This document shows positions 34,383 to 44,111 of a stretch of DNA of 64,000 nt, in pieces. This DNA comes from Hyphomicrobiales bacterium. GTDB lineage: Bacteria; Pseudomonadota; Alphaproteobacteria; Rhizobiales; Rhizobiaceae. Under the pieces are notes generated by a model. That model had not been told where the DNA came from. It ran no database searches and saw only the letters and a program-made list of their open reading frames with translations. The stretch covers positions 124,001 through 188,000 of the forward strand of contig UBWZ01000016.1 in assembly GCA_900469345.1 (NCBI GenBank), written 5' to 3'. The translations under genes were made by a program, and so were the position numbers. Position 1 is the first letter of the stretch. Every line of letters starts with the position of its first letter.

Positions 34383-35527
34383 CCAACATCACTCAGCTTC
34401 CTCCCGCCACGGAAACCGATATCGACCTGCGCGACCAGACCATTGCGGTGGCCGGCCAGTGGCGCCTGTTCTGGCTCAAGTTCAAGAAGCACAGAATAGC
34501 CCTCGTCAGCCTGGTGGTGATCTGCTGCATGTACCTTATCGCAGCGTTTGCCGATTTCATCGCGCCGCTCGATCCCAACGCCACCAATGCGCGCTTCACC
34601 TACGCACCGCCGCAAGGCCTGTCGCTGCTGCATGAGGGCTCGTTTATGCCGCATGTGGACCAGCTGAAGATGACGCTGAACACGGAAAGCATGCGGCGCG
34701 AGTTCCAGGCGGATCCGGCAAAGCCGCTCGCCGTCGGCTTTTTCGTACCCGCCAAGCCTTATGCCATGCTCGGCTTCATCCCGATGCAGACCAAGCTGTT
34801 CGGTCTCGTCAATGCCAGGCCGGGCGACAGCCTCTACGTGATGGGCGCCGATAGGCTCGGTCGCGACATCTTCTCCCGTGTCGTCCACGGTGCCCGCATC
34901 TCGCTATCTATCGGTCTGGTCGGCGTGCTGATGAGCCTGGTGCTTGGCGTGACGATCGGCGGCATCTCCGGCTTCTTCGGCGGCTGGGTGGATCTCGGCA
35001 TCCAGCGCGTCATCGAGCTGTTGCGGTCGATCCCGACGATCCCTCTATGGATGGGGCTGGCCGCCGCAATCCCGGTCGGCTGGCCGCCGCTGCGCACCTA
35101 TTTCGTGATTACCCTGATCGTGTCGCTACTCGGCTGGACGAACCTTGCCCGCGAGGTGCGCGGCAAGTTCCTGTCACTGCGCGGCGAGGATTTCGTCACC
35201 GCCGCACGGCTGGACGGCATGAGCGAGATCGGCATCATCTTCCACCATCTGGTGCCGTCGTTCATGAGCCACATCATCGCCACCGTGACGCTTGCCATCC
35301 CGACAATGATCCTGGCCGAAACGGCTTTGTCCTTCCTTGGCGTCGGGTTGCAGCCGCCAATCATCTCCTGGGGCGTGCTTCTGCAGGAGGCGCAGAACAT
35401 CCGGGCCGTGGCGCAAGCACCGTGGCTGCTGTTCACGCCGGCGGCTGCCATCGTGATCGCCGTGCTTTCCCTTAACTTCCTTGGCGACGGATTGCGCGAC
35501 GCCGCCGACCCTTATGAGTCCGTCTGA
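34379..35527 (+). CDS. Peptide-type ABC transporter permease (DppC-like)
   Basis: 382 residues, longer than usual because an insert of roughly 80 residues follows the first membrane span (from about 60 to 140). The DppC core then starts at GADRLGRDIFSRVVHGARISL, and the coupling loop is VTAARLDGMSEIGIIFHHLVPSF. It ends one base into the ATPase start. It pairs with the preceding permease. Confidence 0.92.
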   Translation: MTNITQLPPATETDIDLRDQTIAVAGQWRLFWLKFKKHRIALVSLVVICCMYLIAAFADFIAPLDPNATNARFTYAPPQGLSLLHEGSFMPHVDQLKMTLNTESMRREFQADPAKPLAVGFFVPAKPYAMLGFIPMQTKLFGLVNARPGDSLYVMGADRLGRDIFSRVVHGARISLSIGLVGVLMSLVLGVTIGGISGFFGGWVDLGIQRVIELLRSIPTIPLWMGLAAAIPVGWPPLRTYFVITLIVSLLGWTNLAREVRGKFLSLRGEDFVTAARLDGMSEIGIIFHHLVPSFMSHIIATVTLAIPTMILAETALSFLGVGLQPPIISWGVLLQEAQNIRAVAQAPWLLFTPAAAIVIAVLSLNFLGDGLRDAADPYESV

Positions 35528-37224
35528 TGAGCATGAGCAACGACACCATCCTCAAGGTTGACGACCTCCAGACCTCGTTCAAGACGCGCACTGGCACCTT
35601 CAAGGCGGTCGATGGCGTTTCCTTCGAACTCAAGCGCGGCAAGACGCTCTGCGTGGTTGGCGAAAGCGGCTCCGGCAAGTCGGTCACCGCCCGCTCGATC
35701 CTGCAGATCGTCGACAAGCCCGGCACGATCGAGGGCGGTTCGATCGTGCTGACACGGCAGGACGGCAGCCAGGTGGATCTCGCCAGGCTCAATCCGCGCG
35801 GCGAAGAGATCCGCAGCGTGCGCGGACGGGAGATCGCGATGATTTTCCAGGAGCCGATGAGTTCGCTGTCACCGGTGCACCGTATCGGCGAGCAGATCGG
35901 CGAGGCGCTGCGCATCCATTTCGGCACGCCCAAGGCCGAGCGCCGGGAGCGCGTGCTGGACCTCTTGCGGCAGGTGGAAATTCCGCGGCCGGAAACGGCC
36001 ATCGACCGCTACACCTTCGAGTTTTCCGGTGGCATGCGCCAGCGGGTGATGATCGCCATGGCGCTTGCCTGCAATCCGCAGATCCTGATTGCCGACGAGC
36101 CGACCACTGCACTCGATGTGACGACGCAGGCCGAAATTCTCGACCTCATCAAGCGGCTGCAGCAGAGCCACGGCATGTCCGTGCTGTTCATTACCCACGA
36201 CATGGGCGTGGTCGCCGAAATCGCCGACGAAGTCCTGGTCATGTACCGCGGCAGGGTGATGGAACACGGAACGGTGGACGAGGTCTTCCACGCGCCGAAG
36301 GACGACTACACCAAGCGCCTGATCGGATCGGTGGTCCGGCTGGAGCGCAAGGCGGAGATCCGCCTGAAGCGCGCCGAGATTGAAGCAGACGCAGCGCCGC
36401 TGCTCGAAGTCCGCAACATGTCGCTGACCTTCCCCTCTGGTCTGAAGGCGGTCGACGACGTGTCTCTGACCGTCAGGCCCGGCGAGACGCTCGGCATCGT
36501 GGGTGAAAGCGGCTCCGGCAAGACGACCATGGGCCGCTGCCTGCTGCGCATCTACGACCCGCAGATGGGCGAGATCAACTACCGCCGCGCGGACGGAACC
36601 GTCATCGACATGCGGACCGCAGACAAGCCGCAGCTTAAGGAGCTTCGCCGCGAGGTGCGGATGATCTTCCAGGATCCGGTCGGATCGCTCAGCCCGCGCA
36701 AGACCGTCGCGCAGATCATCGCCGAGCCGCTGAAACTGGCCGGCATGCGCGGCAAAGAGCTTGACGAGCGCGTGGCGGAGCTGATGCAGCAGGTAGGGCT
36801 AGAGCCCGCCTGGCGCGAACGCTATCCGCATGCGTTTTCCGGCGGCCAGCGGCAGCGCATCGGCATTGCCCGCGCCATCTCCGTCAAGCCGAGGCTGATC
36901 ATCGCCGACGAGGCGACCTCGGCGCTCGACGTGTCGCTGCGCTCGCAGGTGCTCGACCTGATGATGAAGCTGCAGGACGAAATGGGCCTCTCTTACGTGT
37001 TCATCAGCCACGACATGTCGGTCATTCGCTACATGTGCGACCGGGTCGCCGTGATGTACCGCGGCAAGCTCGTCGAAGCCGGTGAGACCGACCAGGTCGT
37101 CAACCGCCCGACCCACGATTACACCAAGGCTCTTCTCTCAGCCATTCCCCATCCCGATCCCCGCGACCGACGGATACAGAACCGTTTCCGCTACGTCGCG
37201 CCTTCTGCTTCAGTAAACGGATAA
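35527..37224 (+). CDS. Fused dipeptide-type ABC transporter ATPase (DppD-DppF in one chain)
   Basis: 565 residues with two full ATPase domains. The first has [18 protein letters not shown] and [12 protein letters not shown]; the second, starting near 295, has [20 protein letters not shown] and [12 protein letters not shown]. Both sites look functional. Fusion of the two ATPases is common in rhizobial importers of this class. It ends with the usual C-terminal tail for this family and lies 4 nt before manD. Confidence 0.94.
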   Translation: MSMSNDTILKVDDLQTSFKTRTGTFKAVDGVSFELKRGKTLCVVGESGSGKSVTARSILQIVDKPGTIEGGSIVLTRQDGSQVDLARLNPRGEEIRSVRGREIAMIFQEPMSSLSPVHRIGEQIGEALRIHFGTPKAERRERVLDLLRQVEIPRPETAIDRYTFEFSGGMRQRVMIAMALACNPQILIADEPTTALDVTTQAEILDLIKRLQQSHGMSVLFITHDMGVVAEIADEVLVMYRGRVMEHGTVDEVFHAPKDDYTKRLIGSVVRLERKAEIRLKRAEIEADAAPLLEVRNMSLTFPSGLKAVDDVSLTVRPGETLGIVGESGSGKTTMGRCLLRIYDPQMGEINYRRADGTVIDMRTADKPQLKELRREVRMIFQDPVGSLSPRKTVAQIIAEPLKLAGMRGKELDERVAELMQQVGLEPAWRERYPHAFSGGQRQRIGIARAISVKPRLIIADEATSALDVSLRSQVLDLMMKLQDEMGLSYVFISHDMSVIRYMCDRVAVMYRGKLVEAGETDQVVNRPTHDYTKALLSAIPHPDPRDRRIQNRFRYVAPSASVNG

Positions 37225-37228
37225 GTCG

Positions 37229-38437
37229 ATGAAAATCACCGATGTCAAAGTCATTGTCTGCTCGCCCGGCCGCAATTTCGTAACGGTCAAGATCTTTACC
37301 GACGAAGGCCTGACGGGCGTCGGCGATGCGACCTTGAACGGCCGCGAAAAGGCCGTGGTCGCCTATCTGGAGGAGCATATCGCACCGCTTCTGATCGGCC
37401 GCGATCCTGCTCGCATCGAGGATATCTGGCAGTATTTCTACCGGGGTGCCTACTGGCGCCGCGGCCCGGTGACCATGGCGGCGATCGCCGGCATCGATAC
37501 GGCGCTGTGGGACATCAAGGCCAAGGCCGCCAACATGCCGCTTTACCAGCTGCTCGGCGGCGCCAGCCGCGAAAAGGTGCTGTGCTATACGCATGCGCAG
37601 GGAACGGATATCGCCGAAGCCGTCGACGCCGTCGGCAAGCGCATCGAACAGGGTTACAAGGCGGTCCGCGTGCAGGTCGGCATTCCCGGCCTGCCGGATG
37701 TCTATGGCACCGGTGCCAAGTCGATCACCAACAATGCCGAAGACGATGCCGTGCCGCACGAGGAAGTGTGGTCGACGTCCAAATACATGCGGCACATTCC
37801 GAAGCTGTTCGAGGCGGTCCGCGAGGCGCATGGCTGGGACGTCGAGCTTCTGCATGATGCGCACCACCGGCTGACACCCATCGAGGCGGCGCGCGTCGGC
37901 AAGGATCTCGAGTTTGCCCGGCTTTTTTGGCTGGAAGATACGGTTGCTGCCGAGCATCAGGAAGGTTTTCGGCTGATCCGCAAGCATACGACGACGCCGC
38001 TTGCCGTCGGCGAAGTGTTCAACACCATCTGGGACGCGCGCCTTTTGATGGAAGAGCAGTTGATCGATTATATCCGCACCACCTGCGTGCATGCGGGTGG
38101 CGTGACCGCGCTCCGCCGGATCATGGATTTCGCGAGCGTCTACAATGTGCGCACCGCCTGCCACGGGGCAATGGACATGTCGCCGATCTGCCTTGGCGCC
38201 AACCTGCATCTCGATCTCTGGGTGCCGAACTTCGGCATCCAGGAATATTCCGGCTACCTGCCGGAAATCCTGGAGGTTTTCCCCGGCGCCTGGAGCCTCA
38301 AGGACGGCTACCTGCATCCGGGCGACGCGATTGGCCACGGGGTCGATATCAACGAGGAGCTGGCGGCCAAATATCCGTATCAGCGCGCCTATCTGCCGGT
38401 GAACCGTCTGGAAGACGGCACGCTGTGGCACTGGTAG
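37229..38437 (+). CDS. manD: D-mannonate dehydratase, enolase superfamily (ManD/RspA)
   Basis: 402 residues ending in the family tail [10 protein letters not shown]. Metal ligands fall at D210 (LLHDAHHR), E236 (WLEDTV) and E262 (VGEVF). The catalytic residues known from ManD structures are present at the same numbers: R147, Y159 and H212. Residue 314 is Ala. The enzyme dehydrates D-mannonate to 2-keto-3-deoxygluconate, a step of glucuronate breakdown; some family members also act on gluconate or act poorly. Its place after a peptide-type importer suggests uptake of a glucuronate-containing compound. Confidence 0.93.
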   Translation: MKITDVKVIVCSPGRNFVTVKIFTDEGLTGVGDATLNGREKAVVAYLEEHIAPLLIGRDPARIEDIWQYFYRGAYWRRGPVTMAAIAGIDTALWDIKAKAANMPLYQLLGGASREKVLCYTHAQGTDIAEAVDAVGKRIEQGYKAVRVQVGIPGLPDVYGTGAKSITNNAEDDAVPHEEVWSTSKYMRHIPKLFEAVREAHGWDVELLHDAHHRLTPIEAARVGKDLEFARLFWLEDTVAAEHQEGFRLIRKHTTTPLAVGEVFNTIWDARLLMEEQLIDYIRTTCVHAGGVTALRRIMDFASVYNVRTACHGAMDMSPICLGANLHLDLWVPNFGIQEYSGYLPEILEVFPGAWSLKDGYLHPGDAIGHGVDINEELAAKYPYQRAYLPVNRLEDGTLWHW

Positions 38438-38462
38438 CCGAGCGGCGAGGGGAAATTTCATC

Positions 38463-39617
38463 ATGAAGATCACCGCAATCAAGACCTATGCCGTCAAGGT
38501 CGGCATCCGCAACCAGCTGCTGGTGAAGGTGGAAACCGATGACGACATTTTCGGCTGGGGCGAAAGCGGTCTGTCGGGCCGCGAGAAGGCGGTTGCCGGC
38601 GCGCTTGAACACTATGCGCAGTTCCTGAAGGGCCGCGACCCGTTCAAGATCGGTGCGCTGTGGCAGGAAATGTACCGTAGCCAGTATTTCGAGGGCGGCC
38701 GCGTGCTGCAGGCTGCGATTTCCGCGATCGACATCGCGCTGCACGACATCAAGGGCAAGGCGCTCGGCGTGCCGGTCTACGATCTGCTCGGTGGCAAGCA
38801 GCGGGATCGCATCCCGACCTTCGCCACGACCTTTGCGGCCCCTGGCCCTGAAATGATCGAGCAGGCGCAGATGCTGGTGGAGCACGGCTGGACGGCGATG
38901 CGGCTGTCGCCCGCCGGCCACGAGGAAAAGGAAATCTACGAGCCGCGCGAACACATCGCGACGACCGCCAAATGGCTGGTCAAGGCCCGCGAGATCCTGG
39001 GCGACGACGTCGTGCTCGGCATCGATTATCATCACCGGCTGAGCGTGGCGGAAGCGGCGAGCTTCTGCCAGAAGATGCCGAAGGGCACGCTGGACTTCCT
39101 CGAGGAGCCGATCCGCGACGAATCCCCCGGCGCCTACGAGGCGCTGCGGCGGATGACCGATATCCCCTTTGCGATCGGCGAGGAGTTCGCCTCGAAATGG
39201 CAGTTCCAGCCGTATATCGAGCGCGACATCCATCAGTACAACCGACTCGACGTCTGCAATGTCGGTGGTCTGACGGAGTCGATGAAGGTGGCCGCATGGA
39301 GCGAAACCCATTACGTCGACATGATGCCGCACAATCCGCTCGGGCCGGTTTGTACTGCTGCCACCGTGCATTTCTGCGCGGCGGTGCCGAATTTCTCGTG
39401 GCTGGAAACCCGCAGCAGCCCGGCCGAAACGCATCTCGGCTTCGACAATTCGGATTTCTTCCCGGTCCAGCCAAAACTGGACGGCGCCTTCTATCCGGTT
39501 TCCGATGCGCCAGGCCTCGGCATCGAGGTCAACGAGGAACTGCTCTCCCGGCAGGAGTTCGAGTTCTGGGAAGCGCCGCACCTGAAACGCCGCGACGGGT
39601 CGGTGACCAACTGGTAG
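38463..39617 (+). CDS. Enolase-superfamily sugar-acid dehydratase (galactonate dehydratase-like)
   Basis: 384 residues. Ligand motifs are GIDYHHR (Asp), FLEEPI (Glu) and IGEEF (Glu), and the base-type histidine is in MMPHNPLGP. The C-terminal RRDGSVTNW is typical of the galactonate-dehydratase-like branch. It lies 25 nt after manD and is the last gene before a terminator. Its substrate is probably a second aldonic acid; it could also be an epimerase-type member. Confidence 0.85.
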   Translation: MKITAIKTYAVKVGIRNQLLVKVETDDDIFGWGESGLSGREKAVAGALEHYAQFLKGRDPFKIGALWQEMYRSQYFEGGRVLQAAISAIDIALHDIKGKALGVPVYDLLGGKQRDRIPTFATTFAAPGPEMIEQAQMLVEHGWTAMRLSPAGHEEKEIYEPREHIATTAKWLVKAREILGDDVVLGIDYHHRLSVAEAASFCQKMPKGTLDFLEEPIRDESPGAYEALRRMTDIPFAIGEEFASKWQFQPYIERDIHQYNRLDVCNVGGLTESMKVAAWSETHYVDMMPHNPLGPVCTAATVHFCAAVPNFSWLETRSSPAETHLGFDNSDFFPVQPKLDGAFYPVSDAPGLGIEVNEELLSRQEFEFWEAPHLKRRDGSVTNW

Positions 39618-39640
39618 GCTGCGTTCCGGCTGTCTTAACG

Positions 39641-39674
39641 AAAAAATGCCCCGCAGTCGCTGCGGGGCGTTTTT
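39641..39674. terminator. Rho-independent terminator, probably bidirectional
   Basis: GCCCCGCAG (39648-39656) pairs with CTGCGGGGC (39660-39668) around a TCG loop, followed by GTTTTT and preceded by AAAAAA. It lies 24 nt after the dehydratase stop and 68 nt from the stop of the convergent dhaL, so it can end both transcripts. Confidence 0.92.
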
Positions 39675-39742
39675 CATTTATGGTCGTAGTGCCGGCATTT
39701 CGAATAATGCCGGCCAGGCTCACCGACAGGAGCCGCGCCGTC

Positions 39743-40387
39743 TCAAGCCGACGCGAAATCGCTGAGCTTTCGCAAGAGGAGCGCGCCAACCGTCGCGCCT
39801 GCGTCCTGCAGACCGACCGTCTTTTCCTGAAACGCTGCCGCCTTGCCGTGCTGGGCCATCATCGACTTGGTCTGCTCCAGCGCCGCGTCTGCGGCATCGG
39901 CAGCAGCGGCAAGGGCAGCCGGCAGGGCCATGCCTTCTGCCGCGGCTTCCTCGAGCTGGCGGGCCACGGGGTCGAGCACGTCGACGATCGTCTTATCGCC
40001 GACGCGGGCCTTGCCGCGCTCCGAAATTCCGTCACGGAAGGCGACCCAGAAATCGGCCATCTCGCCGGTCCCGAGCGACTGGGCCGTCTCGACGGCCTTG
40101 CTGGCGCGCAGGAAACCGGTTGCCGTCAGCGTGCCCATCGTCGACGGCGCGGTGCGTGCCATCGTGGCGCCGGCGACGCGCAGCAGTTTGGCGATGCCGG
40201 CTGCTTCGCCTTCGGCTGCCACCGCCTCGGCTGCTGCCGCAAACGACTTGCTCATCGTGATGCCGAGATCGCTGTCACCTACCTTGCCGTCGAGCGAGAT
40301 CAGGAATTCGCGCTGTTCGGCAAACAGCTGCTTCCAGGCATCGAAGAGACGGATCAGATCGGAAGCTGTAATGGCGTCCATGGTCAT
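39743..40387 (-). CDS. dhaL: Dihydroxyacetone kinase subunit DhaL (ADP/ATP-binding)
   Basis: 214 residues, a helical barrel DhaL. The Mg-nucleotide loop is KVGDSDLGITM (about 28-38), with TMGTLTATGF and GDKTIVDVLDP further on. Together with DhaK it phosphorylates dihydroxyacetone or a longer ketose such as erythrulose. The start at 40387 has GAGG close upstream; ATG 40381 is possible. No DhaM phosphotransferase subunit is nearby, so ATP is the likely donor. Confidence 0.9.
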   Translation of the reverse strand: MTMDAITASDLIRLFDAWKQLFAEQREFLISLDGKVGDSDLGITMSKSFAAAAEAVAAEGEAAGIAKLLRVAGATMARTAPSTMGTLTATGFLRASKAVETAQSLGTGEMADFWVAFRDGISERGKARVGDKTIVDVLDPVARQLEEAAAEGMALPAALAAAADAADAALEQTKSMMAQHGKAAAFQEKTVGLQDAGATVGALLLRKLSDFASA

Positions 40388-40391
40388 GTCC

Positions 40392-41393
40392 TCAGGCGGC
40401 AATGTGTTTGAAGAACGGGGTGTTGGCCGGCGCGCCGACCAGATGGTCGAGTTCGGCATCGAGGTGCAGGATGGATACCGAGGCACCTGCCATTTCCATG
40501 GCCGTCGCGAACTCGCCGATCCAGACGTGCTTTACCTTCACGCCCCGGCCGTCCATCAGCTGGGCGACGCGGCGAAACAGGATGTAGAGCTCTTCCAGCG
40601 GCGTGCCGCCGAGGCCGTTGACCAGTACCGCGACCTCGTCTCCGGACTTGTAGTCTTGTTCGGCGAAGATGCGGTCCATCATTTCGTCGATGACGGCATC
40701 CGCCGGTGCAAGCTTCTTGCGGCTGATGCCGGGTTCACCATGGATGCCCATGCCGATTTCCATCTCGTCCTCGCCGATCGAGAACGTCGCATGTCCGATT
40801 TCCGGCACGACGCAGCTCGACAGTGCAACACCCATGGTGCGGGTGCGCAGGCGGGCCTTTTCGGCGATCCGGTGGACCTCGTCCAGCGAATGCCCTTCGG
40901 CCGCTGCCGCGCCTGCCGCCTTGTAGAGAAAATAGATGCCTGCGACGCCGCGCCGCTTGTGCTCTTCGCCGACCTTCGAGGAGGCGACGTCGTCATTGCC
41001 GATGCATTGCTTGACCTGGATCCCGTCCAGATCGGCCAGTTCGGCAGCCATGTCGAAGTTGATGATGTCGCCGCTGTAGTTGCCGAAGATGTAGAGGACG
41101 CCGGCGCCCTGGTCGATTGCCTTGGTGACCTGGTACATCTGCTCGGAACTCGGCGACTGGAACACGCCGCCCACCGCTGCACCGTCCAGCATGCCTTCGC
41201 CGACATAGCCGAGGAACGTCGGCAGATGTCCGGAACCGCCGCCGGTCGCAATGCCGACCTTGCCGGTCTTTGGGTTGGCCGTCACCAGGCAACGCTTGTC
41301 ATCGGCGACATAGGTGACCGCCGGGTGGGCGCGATAGATGCCCTCGAGCATTTCGTCGACGAAATCGACTGGATCGTTCAGGAATTTCTTCAT
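40392..41393 (-). CDS. dhaK: Dihydroxyacetone kinase subunit DhaK (substrate-binding)
   Basis: 333 residues, the standard DhaK length. GGGSGHLP is at 51-58. The histidine that binds the ketose covalently is H218 in GMGIHGEPG, at the same number as in E. coli DhaK. GGAGGAA precedes the ATG at 41393. It is 4 nt from dhaL and follows a sugar importer in the same operon, so the kinase probably acts on the imported sugar or its product. Confidence 0.93.
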   Translation of the reverse strand: MKKFLNDPVDFVDEMLEGIYRAHPAVTYVADDKRCLVTANPKTGKVGIATGGGSGHLPTFLGYVGEGMLDGAAVGGVFQSPSSEQMYQVTKAIDQGAGVLYIFGNYSGDIINFDMAAELADLDGIQVKQCIGNDDVASSKVGEEHKRRGVAGIYFLYKAAGAAAAEGHSLDEVHRIAEKARLRTRTMGVALSSCVVPEIGHATFSIGEDEMEIGMGIHGEPGISRKKLAPADAVIDEMMDRIFAEQDYKSGDEVAVLVNGLGGTPLEELYILFRRVAQLMDGRGVKVKHVWIGEFATAMEMAGASVSILHLDAELDHLVGAPANTPFFKHIAA

Positions 41394-41422
41394 GGGAGTT
41401 CCTCCGGGTCTCAAGGTTGTTC

Positions 41423-42457
41423 TTATTTCTTGCGCTGGCGCGTTACGAAGAACGCCGCAGCCAGCAGGATGAAGACGCCGACCACCAGCCGCTGCCAGGT
41501 ACTCGGAATGCCGACCAGCACGAGCACGCTGTTGATCACCACGATCAGAAGCACGCCGAGCATGGTGCCGAGCACGGTGCCGGTGCCGCCGGTGATCTTG
41601 GCGCCGCCGAGAACGACGGCGGCGATGACGTTGATCTCGGTGCCGACCAGATCGAAGGGGTTGGCCTGGCGGTTGGCGCAGACATGGATGATCCCGGCCA
41701 GGCCTGCGAGCGCGCCGGCATAGCCGAACAGAAAAACGTGCACCTTGCGCAGGTCATAGCCCAGGCGGCTCGCGATATTCGCATTGCCGCCGACGGCGAA
41801 GATCGCCCGGCCCATCAGGGTGCGGTTGAGGATCCACCAGGTGATGACCGCGGCGATCGGCAGGACCAGGAAGTAGAAGGGCAGCGTGATCGTCGCGCCG
41901 TTGGCGGATTCGAACTGAAGCAGCGGCAGGCGACCGAAGGCGCCCATCTGCGGCGGCAGCGACATGATCCAGACAGTGCCGATGAAGGACAGGAGGAACC
42001 CACGGAACAGGTATTGGGTACCGATCGTGACGATCAGCGAGGGCACCTTCAGATGATGGACGAGAAGCCCGTTGATGACGCCAAGCAGGGCGCCGCCACC
42101 GGTCGCCAGCAGAAGAATGACGGCGATCGGCATGCCGGGAAAATAGCTCTGCACCAGCACGGTCATCGAATACATGGTGAAAGCCGCGATCGCGGTAAAG
42201 GACACGTCGATCCCGCCGGCGGCCAGAATGATGAAGACGCCGAGCGCGAACAGCCCCATCACGACGCTGGCGCGTCCGATGTCGATCAGCGTCGAGGGCT
42301 GCAGGAAGGCCGGATTGGCGATCGACACCGCAATGCAGATGCCGACCAGGATCGTGAAGGTGATCGTCTCCGGCCGCTTGCGGACCAGTTCGGCCAGGCT
42401 GAAGGGCGGGCGCACCGGCGTTGCCTGCTGCAGTTCTTCCAGTTGCGTCGGGCTCAT
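41423..42457 (-). CDS. Ribose/AI-2-type ABC transporter permease (RbsC/LsrD-like)
   Basis: 344 residues, hydrophobic, with the family segment AAGGIDVSFTAIAAF near 100 and RLGYDLRKVHVFLF near 245. It starts with a 4-nt ATGA overlap with the upstream ATPase. A second permease of the same family is encoded at the head of the operon, so the channel is probably a heterodimer. Confidence 0.9.
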   Translation of the reverse strand: MSPTQLEELQQATPVRPPFSLAELVRKRPETITFTILVGICIAVSIANPAFLQPSTLIDIGRASVVMGLFALGVFIILAAGGIDVSFTAIAAFTMYSMTVLVQSYFPGMPIAVILLLATGGGALLGVINGLLVHHLKVPSLIVTIGTQYLFRGFLLSFIGTVWIMSLPPQMGAFGRLPLLQFESANGATITLPFYFLVLPIAAVITWWILNRTLMGRAIFAVGGNANIASRLGYDLRKVHVFLFGYAGALAGLAGIIHVCANRQANPFDLVGTEINVIAAVVLGGAKITGGTGTVLGTMLGVLLIVVINSVLVLVGIPSTWQRLVVGVFILLAAAFFVTRQRKK

Positions 42458-44058
42458 AGGGCTGTCTCCAGCTTGGTCGTCAGCATGGCCTGGTAGAGCT
42501 GATCTTCAGTGGCAGTTTCCGCATCGAATTTTGCGACCACGCGGCCGCTGTTCATGACCAGGATGCGATCGACGTTCTGCAGCAGTTCGGGAAGGTCGTC
42601 GCTGACGACGATGAGGCCAATGCCCTTTTCGGCAAGCGCCTGGATTGCGCGATAGATCGTATCCTTGGATCCCACGTCGACACCAACCGTCGGACCGTGC
42701 AGGACGAGAAGCTTTGGCTCGATGCTGAGCCAGCGGCCGATCAGAACACGCTGCTGGTTGCCGCCCGACAGTGCCCCGACCGGCAGGTCGAGATCCGTGG
42801 TGTTCAGCCGCATTTCCTTCGACAGGCGCTCTGCCGTGGCGCGGCCGGCCTGCTTGTCGATGACGCCGAGCCCGTTGCTCAGCCGCGTCAGAATCAGCGC
42901 GATCTCGTTTTCGAGGATCGACTTGTCCAGGAACAGTCCCTCGGCGAGCCGGTCCTCGGGGACATAGCCTATGCCATGCCGAATAGCGTCGGCAGGGCGG
43001 CGGATCGTGACGGCCCGGCCATCCAGTGTGATGCTGCCGGAGCGGGCCGGCGCAACGCCGGTAATCGCCATGGCGAGTTCGTTGCGGCCTGAATCGGCCA
43101 ATCCGGTGATGCCGAGGATTTCGCCCTTGCGCAGCGTAAAGCTCATCCGGTCTACCCCGGAGACGCTGAGGTCGCGAACGGCAAGCAGCTCTTGCGGCGC
43201 GGCATGGCCGCTGCGATAGCGCTCGGAGCCGATGCTGCGGCCGGTCATCAGTTCGGCGATCTGCTTCTTGCTATAGGATTCGATCGGCCCCTGCGCCACG
43301 CACTGGCCGTCACGGAACACGATGGCGTGGCCGCCGATGCGGTAGCACTCGTCCAGCTTGTGGGTGACGAACAGCACTGCCACGTTTTCCTGGCGCAGCC
43401 TCTCGACCACGCGGACGAGATTGTCGACCTCTCGGCGGGTCAGGGAGGTGGTCGGCTCGTCCATGATCACCAGCTTTGCGCGGGTGGCAATGGCGCGGGC
43501 AATGGCCACCAATTGGCGCGCGGCGAGCGGCAGGTCGGAAACGATTGTGCTCAGAAAGGCGCGGTCGGACGGCAGGCCGACGGCTTTAAGGGCTGTGGCT
43601 GCGGTCTCCTTCAGGCGATTGCGATCGAACACGCGGCCAAGCCGGCCCTTGCCGGACACCAGCTGCTCGCTCAGCGCGACGTTTTCGGCAACCGTCAGGT
43701 TCGGCAGCAGCGAAAGGTCCTGATAGACGGTCTCGATGCCGGCTGCGAGCGACTGGATCGGCGACATTGCCGAATGCCGTTCGCCTTCGACGATGATCTG
43801 GCCTTCGCTGGGTGCGATCGCGCCGGACATAATCTTGATCACGGTGCTTTTGCCGCAGCCGTTTTCGCCCAGCAGGTGGTAGGCCTGGCCGAGGTCGAGC
43901 TTCAGGTCGATGCCGCGCAAGGCGTGCACGCCGCCGAACCATTTCTGGATATTGTGCAGTTCCAGAAAATGACCCGACGTCTCTCGACTGCCCGGGTGAT
44001 CCGGAATGTTGGGTTTCGCCGACAATGGAGGATCCTCTATCAATGCGCTTGCTGCCAC
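42454..44058 (-). CDS. Sugar ABC transporter ATP-binding protein with altered second Walker B
   Basis: About 534 residues with two ATPase halves. The first has GENGCGKST and LVIMDEPTTSL. The second has the usual degenerate Walker A (GLADSGRNEL) and an intact LSGGNQQR. Its Walker B, however, reads LLVLHGPTVGVDVG, with His-Gly in place of Asp-Glu. The composite site made of the first Walker A/B and the second signature remains complete, so the protein may still work. The GTG at 44058 has no clear ribosome site; a TTG at 44025 behind GAGG is an alternative start. Confidence 0.88.
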   Translation of the reverse strand: MAASALIEDPPLSAKPNIPDHPGSRETSGHFLELHNIQKWFGGVHALRGIDLKLDLGQAYHLLGENGCGKSTVIKIMSGAIAPSEGQIIVEGERHSAMSPIQSLAAGIETVYQDLSLLPNLTVAENVALSEQLVSGKGRLGRVFDRNRLKETAATALKAVGLPSDRAFLSTIVSDLPLAARQLVAIARAIATRAKLVIMDEPTTSLTRREVDNLVRVVERLRQENVAVLFVTHKLDECYRIGGHAIVFRDGQCVAQGPIESYSKKQIAELMTGRSIGSERYRSGHAAPQELLAVRDLSVSGVDRMSFTLRKGEILGITGLADSGRNELAMAITGVAPARSGSITLDGRAVTIRRPADAIRHGIGYVPEDRLAEGLFLDKSILENEIALILTRLSNGLGVIDKQAGRATAERLSKEMRLNTTDLDLPVGALSGGNQQRVLIGRWLSIEPKLLVLHGPTVGVDVGSKDTIYRAIQALAEKGIGLIVVSDDLPELLQNVDRILVMNSGRVVAKFDAETATEDQLYQAMLTTKLETAL

Positions 44059-44070
44059 GGGCAGCTGGTT

Positions 44071-44096
44071 CCGACCGGCGCGTTGGCGCCGGTCGG
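44071..44096 (-). other. Intercistronic hairpin after the binding-protein gene
   Basis: CCGACCGGCGC (44071-44081) is perfectly complementary to GCGCCGGTCGG (44086-44096) around a 4-nt loop. It lies between the binding-protein stop and the ATPase start of the leftward operon, without a T-run. It probably stabilises the upstream message. Confidence 0.55.
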
Positions 44097-44111
44097 TTGG
44101 AGAGCAAGGAT

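Noticed and set aside
39843-41723. A 626-codon plus-strand frame opposite dhaL and dhaK
   Set aside because: The minus-strand DhaK and DhaL carry intact catalytic motifs; the plus-strand frame has none.
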